Under the pieces are notes generated by a model. That model was not told where the DNA came from. It searched no databases and saw only the letters and a program-made list of their open reading frames with translations. DNA of 64,000 bases from Candidatus Tenderia electrophaga (GTDB taxonomy: Bacteria; Pseudomonadota; Gammaproteobacteria; Tenderiales; Tenderiaceae), in assembly GCA_001447805.1 (NCBI GenBank), contig CP013099.1, positions 1,736,001-1,800,000 of the forward strand, written 5' to 3'. Positions 8,385 through 16,841 of this stretch are shown here, piece by piece; position 1 is the first letter of the stretch, and each line of letters opens with the position of its first letter. A program made the position numbers and the translations under genes.

Positions 8385-10667
8385 ATGAGACGAGCGCTAA
8401 CCTTGTTGTTGATGTGTCTTGCCCTCGCTTGGACGAGTCTTGCCGCCGCTTTTGAAGAGTTTTCGGTCGACGACATCAAGGTGCAAGGGCTGCAGCGCAT
8501 CAGCGAAGGGACGGTATTCAATTATCTGCCGGTCGAGATCGGCGATCGCATCGGCGAAGCCACCACCCAGCAGATCATTTCGGCCCTGTATAAGACCGGT
8601 TTTTTCAAGGATGTGGTGCTGCTGCGCGACGCCGATACCCTGATCGTCAAGGTGCAGGAACGTCCTTCCATCGCCTCCATTACCATCAGCGGCAACAACG
8701 AGTTGGGCACTGAGGATTTGCAGGAAGGCCTGAAAAAGGCCGGCTTGGTGGAAGGGCGGATTCTGGACGCCTCGCTGCTGGACCGGATCAAGCAGGACCT
8801 GCAACGCCAATATTTCGTGCGCGGCTACTATGCCGTGGAGATCGAGACCGTGGTCGACGAGACCGGTGAAAACCAGGTCGACGTCACCATCAATATTCAA
8901 GAAGGCGAAGTGGCCCTGATTCGAAAGATCAATATCATCGGCGCCGAGGCCTTTGCCGAAGAAGAATTGCTGGATGAGTTTGAGCTTGGTATCCCCGCCT
9001 TTTATGCCGTGTTCAGCGACCGCGATCAATACTCGCGCCAGAAACTGTCGGCCGATATCGAGACCCTCAAGTCGTATTACCTGGACCGCGGCTATATCAA
9101 CTTCAATGTCGAGTCCACCCAGGTCACTATCACACCGGAAAAGAAGGCCGTGTTTATCACCCTCAATATTCATGAGGGGGAACAATTTACTATCGAGTCC
9201 ATTGAGCTGGCCGGTGATCTGATCGTGCCCCGTGAGGAATTGCAGGCGCTGGTCGACCTGCAGCCCGGCGACGTGTTTTCGCGCCGTGAAGTGAATGCCG
9301 TCAGCAGCGCCATCACCGAGCGCCTCGGCAATGAGGGTTACGCCTTTGCCAACGTGAATGCCATACCCGAGATCGATAACGAAAATCGGGAGGTGGCCCT
9401 GACCTTTTTTGTCGACCCCGGTAAGCGTGTTTATGTGCGGCGCATCAATATCACCGGTAACGAAAAGACTGAAGACGAGGTCATCCGGCGCGAATTCCGG
9501 CAAATGGAAGGGGCGTGGGTGTCGACCAGCAAACTGAATCGTTCACAGGTGCGCGTGCAACGCTTGAGCTATCTGGATCAGGTGACCCTGGAAACACCCA
9601 TGGTGCCGAACAGCAGCGATCAGGTTGACGTCAATATGTCGGTCACCGAACGGCCGTCGGGCAGCTTGATGCTGGGCGTGGGGTATTCCGGGGGTGAAGG
9701 GATGCTGTTCAATGCCAGTGTCAGCCAGGAGAACTTTCTCGGCACCGGCAAGCGCGTCAGCACCGAGGTCAATACCAGCGCGGCCAACAAGATCTACAGT
9801 TTTTCCCATACCAATCCCTATTACACCCTGGACGGTGTGAGTCGCAGTGTGCGCCTGTCCTATCGCAAGACCGATGCCGCCGAGGCCAACCTGGCCAACT
9901 ACATCGCCAATGTCTGGGGTGGTTCCATAACCTACGGGATTCCCATGTCGGAATACGATACGCTACGTCTCGGCGTCGGCTATGACAACACCGAGATCGA
10001 AACGACTGTGTTTACGCCACCGTCGTATATCGATTTTCTGGCCGCCAACAGTGATGATTTCGATGTCTACAAGCTGAGTCTGGGCTGGACTCACGATACC
10101 CGCAACAAGACCGTCTTCGCCACGCAAGGGGTGGTGCAGTCGCTGACCACGGACGTGGCCCTGCCCGCCGGTGGATTGACCTTCTACAAGGTGACGTCCA
10201 AGACGCGCTGGTTCCATCCGCTGTCCAAGCGCTACACCGCCTCTTTGGAGTTGGAGCTGAATCACGGCGACAGCTACGGTGACACCACCGAACTGCCGTT
10301 TTTTGAGCGTTTTTACGCCGGCGGCGCCCATTCGGTGCGAGGCTATCGCGCCAATACGCTGGGGCCGCGCGAGAATGATGTAAACTTGGGGGGTGATTTT
10401 CGCGTGGTCGGCAGCGCCGAGCTGATTTTCCCGCCACCGTTTTCCGAACAGAACAGCACGGTCCGTATGAGTGTGTTCTGGGACATCGGTAGTGTCTTCG
10501 ACGAGATCAACAAGTACGAAAGTTCGGAGTTGCGACAATCCGCCGGCGTGTCGCTGATTTGGTTGTCACCCATTGGGCCGTTATCATTCAGTTTGGCCAG
10601 ACCTTTGAATGATGAGCCCGGAGACAGAACTGAGCCGTTCCAGTTCACCTTGGGCACACTCTTTTAA
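8385..10667 (+). CDS. bamA: Outer membrane protein assembly factor BamA
   Basis: Central Omp85-family insertase of the BAM complex. From ATG 8385 the protein is 760 residues. A signal peptide (RRALTLLLMCLALAWTSLAA) precedes five POTRA domains (about residues 22-420) and a C-terminal 16-strand barrel. The barrel carries the L6 motif SVRGYRANTLGPRENDV, here VRGY rather than VRGF, and ends in phenylalanine. A start at 8337 inside rseP would precede the signal peptide and is rejected. skp follows. Confidence 0.98.
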   Translation: MRRALTLLLMCLALAWTSLAAAFEEFSVDDIKVQGLQRISEGTVFNYLPVEIGDRIGEATTQQIISALYKTGFFKDVVLLRDADTLIVKVQERPSIASITISGNNELGTEDLQEGLKKAGLVEGRILDASLLDRIKQDLQRQYFVRGYYAVEIETVVDETGENQVDVTINIQEGEVALIRKINIIGAEAFAEEELLDEFELGIPAFYAVFSDRDQYSRQKLSADIETLKSYYLDRGYINFNVESTQVTITPEKKAVFITLNIHEGEQFTIESIELAGDLIVPREELQALVDLQPGDVFSRREVNAVSSAITERLGNEGYAFANVNAIPEIDNENREVALTFFVDPGKRVYVRRINITGNEKTEDEVIRREFRQMEGAWVSTSKLNRSQVRVQRLSYLDQVTLETPMVPNSSDQVDVNMSVTERPSGSLMLGVGYSGGEGMLFNASVSQENFLGTGKRVSTEVNTSAANKIYSFSHTNPYYTLDGVSRSVRLSYRKTDAAEANLANYIANVWGGSITYGIPMSEYDTLRLGVGYDNTEIETTVFTPPSYIDFLAANSDDFDVYKLSLGWTHDTRNKTVFATQGVVQSLTTDVALPAGGLTFYKVTSKTRWFHPLSKRYTASLELELNHGDSYGDTTELPFFERFYAGGAHSVRGYRANTLGPRENDVNLGGDFRVVGSAELIFPPPFSEQNSTVRMSVFWDIGSVFDEINKYESSELRQSAGVSLIWLSPIGPLSFSLARPLNDEPGDRTEPFQFTLGTLF

Positions 10668-10684
10668 TTCAGGAGGACGTTGTT

Positions 10685-11182
10685 TTGAAAAAACTCACCG
10701 CGAATCTATTGATGTTGGTTGCCTTGCTGGCGCCGTTTGCCGCGGGCGCCGCCGATCTCAAGATCGGCTTTGTCAATGGCACCCGTCTGGTGGAGGAATC
10801 ACCCCAGGCCCAGGCCGCCGCCGAGCGCATCAAGAAAGAATTCGATCCGCGCCAGCAGGAAATCCTCGAGGCCCAGCAGCAGTTGCGCCAGCGCGAGGAG
10901 CAGTTTCTCAAGGACAGCGCCTTCATGAGCGCCGACGAGAAACAGAAAAAGGAACGCCAAATCGTGTCGGCGCAGCGGGAATTGCGTTTGCGAGAGACCG
11001 AATTGCGCGAGGATTTCACCATCCGCCGTAACCAGGAAATGGCCAAGGTGTGGGAGGTGTTGCGCGACAGTATTCAGAGTTACGGCAAGGATCACAATTT
11101 CGATCTGATCCTGTTCGAGGGTGTCTCCTATGCCAGCCCCGAGGTCGATGTGACCGACAAGATTCTCGAACGTCTGAAATAA
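10685..11182 (+). CDS. skp: Periplasmic chaperone Skp/OmpH
   Basis: Trimeric periplasmic chaperone that holds unfolded outer-membrane proteins for BamA. The start codon is TTG (10685), supported by AGGAGG at 10672-10677 with 7-nt spacing. It places a signal peptide (KKLTANLLMLVALLAPFAAGAA) at the N-terminus. The mature part begins ADLKIGFVNGTRLVEESPQA, followed by a long charged coiled coil with the expected OmpH length (165 residues total). It lies between bamA and lpxD, the canonical place. Confidence 0.95.
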   Translation: MKKLTANLLMLVALLAPFAAGAADLKIGFVNGTRLVEESPQAQAAAERIKKEFDPRQQEILEAQQQLRQREEQFLKDSAFMSADEKQKKERQIVSAQRELRLRETELREDFTIRRNQEMAKVWEVLRDSIQSYGKDHNFDLILFEGVSYASPEVDVTDKILERLK

Positions 11183-11194
11183 GCGGGCGGCGCG

Positions 11195-12214
11195 GTGGCG
11201 ATGACCCTGGCTGAAATCGCAGCGCGCTTAGCGTGCGAGCTGCACGGCGACGGCGCGTGTCTGATCCGCGGCGTCGCGACCCTGCAAAACGCCACGCCGG
11301 GCCAGATCGCGTTTCTCGCCAACCGCCGTTACCGCCGTCATCTGGCGACCACCCGGGCCAGCGCCGTCATCCTCGCCGCGGACGATCTGGACGCCTGCCC
11401 GGTGAGCGCCTTGGTCTCCGAGAACCCGTATCTCGTGTATGCGCGGGTGACGGCCTTGCTGAATCCGCCCGCGCCGGTGCCGAACGGTTGCCATCCCTCC
11501 GCCGTCATTGAACCCGGCTGTCACATAGACCCCAGTGCCGCCATCGGCGCCCACTGTGTTATCGGTGCCAATGTCACCATTGGCGCCGCTGCGGTGATTG
11601 GTCCGGGTTGTGTCATCGGCTGTGGCGCTGCCATCGGCGACGCTACCCGGCTGACGGCCAATGTGTCCATCGGCGACGGTGTCAGCATCGGCCGCCGGTG
11701 CTTGGTGCAGCCCGGCGCGGTGATCGGCAGCGACGGCTTCGGCTATGCCCAGGATAAGGCCGCCTGGGTTAAGGTGCCGCAGCTGGGCGGCGTGGTGGTC
11801 GGCGATGACGTGGAGATCGGCGCCAACACCACCATCGATCGCGGCGCCCTGGAGGATACGGTGATCGAGGACGGTGTGATCCTGGACAATCAGATCCAGA
11901 TCGCCCACAACGTGCGTATCGGCGCCCACACCGCCATCGCCGGCGCCACCGCCATCGCCGGCAGCACCCGCATCGGCAAGCGTTGCCAGATCGGCGGCGC
12001 GGTGGGCATCGTCGGCCATCTGGAGATCGTGGACGATGTCTACATTACCGCTATGAGTCTGGTCACTGGTAATATTAGACGGCCCGGCCTGTATTCCTCC
12101 GGGACCCCGCTGGCCGACAATAAGGAATGGCGCCGCAATGCCGCCCGCTTCGGCCAGCTAGACGACATGGCCCGCCGGCTCAAGGCCCTGGAAAAAAAGC
12201 TTGAAGATAACTGA
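11195..12214 (+). CDS. lpxD: UDP-3-O-(3-hydroxyacyl)glucosamine N-acyltransferase
   Basis: Third step of lipid A synthesis: adds the N-linked hydroxyacyl chain from acyl-ACP. The N-terminal uridine-binding domain (about residues 1-100) is followed by a left-handed beta-helix of hexapeptide repeats ([20 protein letters not shown]). The catalytic histidine is in [17 protein letters not shown]. 339 residues, as in E. coli. GTG 11195 and ATG 11201 are both possible starts, differing by two residues. Part of skp-lpxD-fabZ-lpxA-lpxB. Confidence 0.96.
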   Translation: MAMTLAEIAARLACELHGDGACLIRGVATLQNATPGQIAFLANRRYRRHLATTRASAVILAADDLDACPVSALVSENPYLVYARVTALLNPPAPVPNGCHPSAVIEPGCHIDPSAAIGAHCVIGANVTIGAAAVIGPGCVIGCGAAIGDATRLTANVSIGDGVSIGRRCLVQPGAVIGSDGFGYAQDKAAWVKVPQLGGVVVGDDVEIGANTTIDRGALEDTVIEDGVILDNQIQIAHNVRIGAHTAIAGATAIAGSTRIGKRCQIGGAVGIVGHLEIVDDVYITAMSLVTGNIRRPGLYSSGTPLADNKEWRRNAARFGQLDDMARRLKALEKKLEDN

Positions 12215-12235
12215 ACGCTATTGGGAAAATGGATA

Positions 12236-12700
12236 ATGCAAGAAGGTAATGACTCATTGAACAGCATGGATATTTATGAGGTGCTCAAGCACCTGCCGCA
12301 CCGTTATCCCTTTCTGCTGGTAGACCGGGTTATCGACTACAAGGTGAACGACTATCTCACCGCCATCAAAAATGTCTCCTACAACGAACCTTGTTTCCCC
12401 GGCCATTTTCCCCATCGGCCGGTGATGCCGGGAGTATTGATTCTCGAAGCCTTGGCCCAGGCCACCGGTATTCTGGCCTATAAGTCCACCGCCCAGACGC
12501 CGACGGAAAAGTCGCTGTACTATTTCGTCGGTATCGACAAGGCGCGCTTTAAGCAGCCCGTGGTGCCCGGCGATCAGCTTACCCTGGAGGTGAAGCTGAC
12601 GCGCACCCTGCGCGGCATTTGGAAATTCGACGGCCTCGCCTGTGTCGACGGCAAGGTGGTGTGCGAGGCTGAATTGATGTGCGCTGAAAGGGATGTGTAG
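12236..12700 (+). CDS. fabZ: 3-hydroxyacyl-[acyl-carrier-protein] dehydratase FabZ
   Basis: Dehydrates 3-hydroxyacyl-ACP in fatty acid synthesis and competes with LpxA for hydroxymyristoyl-ACP. The hot-dog fold motif [13 protein letters not shown] is near the N-terminus. The catalytic His is in [13 protein letters not shown] and the Glu in [16 protein letters not shown] 12236 gives 154 residues; ATG 12266 ([13 protein letters not shown]) and a TTG at 12221 are alternatives. It lies between lpxD and lpxA as usual. Confidence 0.95.
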   Translation: MQEGNDSLNSMDIYEVLKHLPHRYPFLLVDRVIDYKVNDYLTAIKNVSYNEPCFPGHFPHRPVMPGVLILEALAQATGILAYKSTAQTPTEKSLYYFVGIDKARFKQPVVPGDQLTLEVKLTRTLRGIWKFDGLACVDGKVVCEAELMCAERDV

Positions 12701-12702
12701 TT

Positions 12703-13473
12703 GTGATAGATGAGCGCGCCATCGTCGATGCCAAGGCCAGCGTTGCAGACGATGTCAGCATTGGTCCGTATTCCATCATCGGTCCTGATGTGGAGATCGG
12801 TGCCGGTACCTGGGTCGGCCCACATGTGATCATCAAAGGGCCTTGCCGCATTGGTCAGGACAACCGCATTTTCCAATTCAGCTCCATCGGAGAAGAGCCG
12901 CAGGACAAGAAATACAATGGCGAGCCCACCCGCCTGGAGATCGGCGACCGCAATGTGATCCGTGAATACTGCACCCTCAATCGCGGCACCGCGCAAGGCC
13001 TGGGCTACACCCGCGTCGGTAACGATAATTGGATTATGGCCTATGTCCATGTCGCCCACGACTGCATGGTCGGCGACAACACCATCTTCGCCAACAACGC
13101 CACCCTGGCGGGGCACGTCAACATCGAGGATTACGCCATCTTGGGCGGCGCTTGCCTGATTCACCAGTTTTGCACCATCGGTACCCACAGTTTCATCGGC
13201 ATGGGCAGTGCCATCGCCAAGGATGTGCCGCCGTATTTGATGGTGTCGGGCCAGCCGGCCCAGCCTCACGGTCTGAACGCGGAAGGCTTGCGCCGCCGCG
13301 GTTTCAGCCCCGAGGCCATCAAGGCCTTGCGGCGGGCCTACAAAATCGTGTACCGCTCTGGTCTTACCGTCACCAAGGCCTTGGAACAACTGGCCGAGTG
13401 CAAAGACGCGTTCGCCGAGGTCGCTGCGTTCGCCGAGTTCATCGCCCAATCCGAGCGTGGTATCGTCAGATAA
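12703..13473 (+). CDS. lpxA: UDP-N-acetylglucosamine acyltransferase
   Basis: First enzyme of lipid A synthesis: transfers a 3-hydroxyacyl chain from ACP to UDP-GlcNAc O3. Hexapeptide-repeat beta-helix (residues about 1-185) with the catalytic His in VHVAHDCMVGDNTIFANNA. A C-terminal helical domain follows (GFSPEAIKALRRAYKIVYR). The GTG start at 12703 is 2 bp after the fabZ stop. 256 residues against 262 in E. coli. Confidence 0.97.
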   Translation: MIDERAIVDAKASVADDVSIGPYSIIGPDVEIGAGTWVGPHVIIKGPCRIGQDNRIFQFSSIGEEPQDKKYNGEPTRLEIGDRNVIREYCTLNRGTAQGLGYTRVGNDNWIMAYVHVAHDCMVGDNTIFANNATLAGHVNIEDYAILGGACLIHQFCTIGTHSFIGMGSAIAKDVPPYLMVSGQPAQPHGLNAEGLRRRGFSPEAIKALRRAYKIVYRSGLTVTKALEQLAECKDAFAEVAAFAEFIAQSERGIVR

Positions 13474-13513
13474 AGGGTCTATTCACAGGCCCTAACAAGC
13501 TACCCAAAGGTCA

Positions 13514-14671
13514 ATGAAAATAGGCATTATCGCAGGCGAGGCATCGGGGGATCTGCTTGCCGCCGGATTGATCACAGCGATCAAGGCCGAACATCCCGAC
13601 GCGCAATTCGAAGGTATCGCCGGCCCGGCCATGGTCGAGGCCGGTTGCCGTGCCCTGTATCCGGCGGAAAAACTGGCCGTGATGGGACTGGTGGAGGTGC
13701 TGGCGCACTACCGTGCGCTGAAACGCATCCAAACCAGCGTGGTGGAACACTTCAGCCGTCATCCGCCCGATGTCTTCGTCGGAGTGGACGCGCCGGATTT
13801 CAATCTCACCGTTGAACGCAAGCTCAAGGCGCGCGGCATCAAGACCGTGCACTATGTCAGCCCCTCGGTGTGGGCCTGGCGCCAGTACCGGGTGAAGAAG
13901 ATCGCGCGCGCCGTGGACTTGATGCTGACCCTGTTCCCCTTCGAGGCCGAGTTTCACCGCCACCATGGGGTGAAGGTGGAATTCGTGGGCCATCCCCTGG
14001 CGGAGATGATCCCGCTGCAGGCCGATGTCGCCGCCGCCCGCCAGCGGTTGGCGCTGCCGCAGGACAAAAAGCTCGTGGCCTTGCTACCGGGCAGTCGCAT
14101 GTCCGAGGCCAAGCAGTTGGCCGGCTTGATGCTCGACGCGGCAGGCCGGGTGGCGGCAGAGCACCCCGGTGTCGAGTTCGTCATGCCCTTGGCTACGCCC
14201 GCCATCCGCAGTTACGTAGAGGCGCTGCGCGATGACTCGGCGGACGGCCCCGCCTTTCACCTGGTCGATGGTCGTTCGCGCGAGGTGATGGCCGCGGTGG
14301 ATGTGATCCTGCTGGCCTCCGGTACCGCGGCGCTGGAGGCCATGCTGTTCAAGAAACCCATGGTGGTAAGCTATAAACTCGCCCCCTTGACTTATGCCAT
14401 CGTGCGGCGCCTGGTCAAGACAGCCTATGTCTCCCTGCCCAATATTCTGGCCGGGGAGGAGTTGGCAAAGGAGCTGATTCAAGCCGAGGCCACGGCCGCC
14501 AATATGGCCGCCGAGGTGCTTCGATTGTTGCGCGATGAGGACGCCGCCGCGGCCATCGGTGAGCGCTTCACCCGGATTCATCGCACCCTTAAACAGGACG
14601 CCAGCCGCAAGGCCGCCCGGGCGGTGCTGGAATTAACCGCCGCCGGCGTCGCAACGGATTCACCCAGCTGA
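13514..14671 (+). CDS. lpxB: Lipid-A-disaccharide synthase
   Basis: GT19 glycosyltransferase that joins UDP-2,3-diacylglucosamine and lipid X at the inner membrane. It begins KIGIIAGEASGDLLAAGLI and shows FVGVDAPDFNLTVERKLKA, YVSPSVWAWRQYRVKKIA, LLPGSRMSEAKQLAGLM and LASGTAALEAMLFKKPMVV. 385 residues, family length. It ends the Lpx cluster. In enterics rnhB-dnaE follows directly; here two genes and an IS intervene. Confidence 0.97.
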   Translation: MKIGIIAGEASGDLLAAGLITAIKAEHPDAQFEGIAGPAMVEAGCRALYPAEKLAVMGLVEVLAHYRALKRIQTSVVEHFSRHPPDVFVGVDAPDFNLTVERKLKARGIKTVHYVSPSVWAWRQYRVKKIARAVDLMLTLFPFEAEFHRHHGVKVEFVGHPLAEMIPLQADVAAARQRLALPQDKKLVALLPGSRMSEAKQLAGLMLDAAGRVAAEHPGVEFVMPLATPAIRSYVEALRDDSADGPAFHLVDGRSREVMAAVDVILLASGTAALEAMLFKKPMVVSYKLAPLTYAIVRRLVKTAYVSLPNILAGEELAKELIQAEATAANMAAEVLRLLRDEDAAAAIGERFTRIHRTLKQDASRKAARAVLELTAAGVATDSPS

Positions 14672-14826
14672 TGAAAATGCCAATGCACAAATCTACTAAC
14701 AAGTCTTTCATGATGAGTACCGATGTGCCGAAACCGCTGGCCGCAGGGCCGCGGCCGTCGAGCGTAGCGGGACGTGTTCACAGCCTGTGTCAGAACATGG
14801 GTATTCATCACTTAAGTCGTGCGCGT

Positions 14827-15180
14827 ATGTTACGAAGGTTCATTCCCAGTTTGATCGGGGTCGTGCTGTTGTCCGCCTGCGGCGTGGACAAGGAGCATCC
14901 CAAATACGATCAGCGTCGCTATGATGAATTACAGCGGGCCAATTGCCATGACATGGCCTCGGTCTTGTCATCCAGACTGTTGATGGAGACGCCTGAGGAG
15001 TTTGATACGGCCCTGAAACGTTGTCAGGACACCAAAAGCCTGAGCTTCGAGGAGTACCAGGCGCTGGCGGATTACGGCCGCGAAACGGGTGAATGGGATA
15101 TCTATGCCGTCTATCCGGAGAAGCGCTCCAGCACGGCGCCCACGCACGCGAATCCTGCGCCTGAGCCGCAACCCCGGTGA
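14827..15180 (+). CDS. Small putative lipoprotein of unknown function
   Basis: Reading from ATG 14827 gives 117 residues. A short hydrophobic signal ends in the lipobox LLSAC, with lipidated Cys at residue 18 followed by Gly-Val-Asp. The rest is hydrophilic and ends in a Pro-rich tail (HANPAPEPQPR). A longer frame back to 14671 (ATGA overlap with lpxB) has no signal at its start, so the internal ATG is preferred. It lies between lpxB and the IS-split c-di-GMP gene, 60 bp ahead of the latter, so the two may have shared a transcript. Family not recognised. Confidence 0.6.
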   Translation: MLRRFIPSLIGVVLLSACGVDKEHPKYDQRRYDELQRANCHDMASVLSSRLLMETPEEFDTALKRCQDTKSLSFEEYQALADYGRETGEWDIYAVYPEKRSSTAPTHANPAPEPQPR

Positions 15181-15239
15181 GAAATGCGGGCTAGCTCACA
15201 TTCAGAACTCGAATAATCGATCATCAATCAGACAACAAA

Positions 15240-15584
15240 ATGAGTTTTACACGCCTGTCACTGCGTACCGTTATGGTCATCTTCATGGCGCTGACCAGTA
15301 TGATTTTGGTGCTGGTAGCGTGGGAGGTGTATCGTGATTCCGCCCTCGACAGCCAGCGCCAGTCCTTGCAAGAGGTGCTGGCGCGCGAGACCGAACGGGT
15401 AATGCAGCAGGTGCGCGAAGCCAGCGCTGAACTGGCGGCGGCGATCCAAACCGACGCCGACTTTCGGCAGGCCTTGGCGGCGCAGGATAATGACCGCCTG
15501 GCGCAGATACTGGGGCAGCAGTTTCAGCGCTACCATGTCACCTCCGGCGTGCTCAATCTGGTGCAGCTCACTGCTGTCCCATAA
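15240..15584 (+). pseudogene. N-terminal piece of IS-interrupted GGDEF-EAL gene
   Basis: The first 110 codons are native: a short cytoplasmic start, a membrane segment (TVMVIFMALTSMILVLVAW) and the beginning of a periplasmic sensor region with coiled-coil character. At 15569 the frame runs into the left inverted repeat of the IS and ends after four foreign codons (TAVP). Native codons end ...VLNLVQL. The frame resumes at 16852 as Y-A-Y-D-T-S-Y after the second copy of the target duplication. The two pieces would join in frame into an 801-residue protein. Confidence 0.9.
15560..15569 (+). repeat. Target-site duplication of the IS, left copy
   Basis: GGTGCAGCTC is repeated directly at 16842-16851 on the other side of the IS. 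It is 9 or 10 bp, depending on whether the last C belongs to the inverted repeat. This length fits IS4-family duplications. Confidence 0.9.
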
Positions 15585-16841
15585 ACATGGAATAAAAAAG
15601 GCTTAAATCCCAACAAGTTGTTACAATGAAAGTGCGACCAAACACTGTAATAACAGAGAGATTTAAGCCATGGCACATCATAATACTATTTTCGCACAAT
15701 TGCTAAAATTCGTACCGAGACATGAATTTGAAAGCCTCTCAAAAACGCATCATGAAGGTAGACAGTTGCGGAAAACAAGCCGCTGGTCCCAGTTTGTCGC
15801 GTTGTCTCTGGGGCAATTGGCAGGCCGCCATAGCCTAAGGGATATTGAGAGCAATATGAGCGCACAATCCAGTCGTCTTTATCACTTAGGAGCCAAACCC
15901 ATTGCACGCTCAAGCCTGGCCAGATTAAATGAAAAGCAACCTGCTAAGTTATATGAGGCCTTGTTTGCAAAGCTTTATGCCAACTGTCAGAAGCTGACGT
16001 CCGGCCACCGGTTCCGTTTCAAGAACAAGCTCTATTCATTAGACGCCTCCTTGATTGACTTATCACTAAAAATATTTCCCTGGGCCCACTATGCCTTGGG
16101 AAAATCAGCAATGAAACTCCACCTGAGTTTAGATCATGATGGATACATCCCGAATTTCGCAGCTATTACCGAAGGTAAAGCATCCGATATAGAAATAGGG
16201 AGAACACTCCACTATAGCAAAGGCAGCATCGTCGTCTTTGACAAAGGATATACGGACTATGAATGGTTTAAGGCCCTTAATAACAAGGGTATTTTCTTTG
16301 TTACCCGGATCAGGAAGAATGCCATATGGAAGATTGAAGAGCGAAGAGCCGTCGATAAATCCAAAGGACTGACATCGGATCAAACAATCGTTTTAACAGG
16401 TGTTAAGCCAAAAAAGATCGGCATGCCAAAGCTACGACGAATTGGCTATCGAGATCCTGAGAGCGGAAAAGCCTATGAGTTCCTGACAAATAATTTCGCT
16501 TTAAGTGCACAGACCATCGCAGAGATTTATAAAGAACGGTGGCAAGTAGAATTATTCTTCAAATGGATCAAACAAAATCTAAAGATCAAGGCCTTCGTGG
16601 GCAATAGCAAGAATGCCATTATGACGCAGATATGGATCGCGCTCTGTACCTATTTGATACTGGCCTATTTGAAATTCAGTGCCAAGCTAGGATGGTCCTT
16701 ACAAAGTATGTTGCGATTATTGCATCTGAATTTGTTTCTACGAAGAGACCTGATGGCATTACTTCGTGGTGATCCGCCAAAACAAAATGCTCTGGAAATA
16801 CGGCAGCTATGCTTGGTGTAAAAGTTTATGGGACAGCAGTG
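15569..16841 (+). mobile_element. Complete IS4-family insertion sequence (about 1.27 kb)
   Basis: The ends are perfect 18-bp inverted repeats, CACTGCTGTCCCATAAAC at 15569-15586 and its complement at 16824-16841. The element is flanked by a GGTGCAGCT(C) direct repeat and carries one full-length transposase. It is clearly AT-richer than the genes on both sides. Intact ends, an open transposase frame and an undegraded target duplication suggest a recent insertion. No name can be assigned without a database search. Confidence 0.95.
15670..16821 (+). CDS. IS4-family transposase (DUF4372 N-terminal domain)
   Basis: DDE transposase of 383 residues. The N-terminus (HNTIFAQLLKFVPRHEFESL) is typical of the DUF4372 domain found in one IS4 subgroup. 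Candidate catalytic residues are Asp in YSLDASLIDLS, Asp in VVFDKGYTDYEWF, and Glu in the IS4 signature Y-2-R-3-E-6-K (YKERWQVELFFKWIK). GAGAG upstream can serve as ribosome site. The stop lies 2 bp before the right inverted repeat. No internal stop or frameshift is visible, so it could be active. Confidence 0.95.
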   Translation: MAHHNTIFAQLLKFVPRHEFESLSKTHHEGRQLRKTSRWSQFVALSLGQLAGRHSLRDIESNMSAQSSRLYHLGAKPIARSSLARLNEKQPAKLYEALFAKLYANCQKLTSGHRFRFKNKLYSLDASLIDLSLKIFPWAHYALGKSAMKLHLSLDHDGYIPNFAAITEGKASDIEIGRTLHYSKGSIVVFDKGYTDYEWFKALNNKGIFFVTRIRKNAIWKIEERRAVDKSKGLTSDQTIVLTGVKPKKIGMPKLRRIGYRDPESGKAYEFLTNNFALSAQTIAEIYKERWQVELFFKWIKQNLKIKAFVGNSKNAIMTQIWIALCTYLILAYLKFSAKLGWSLQSMLRLLHLNLFLRRDLMALLRGDPPKQNALEIRQLCLV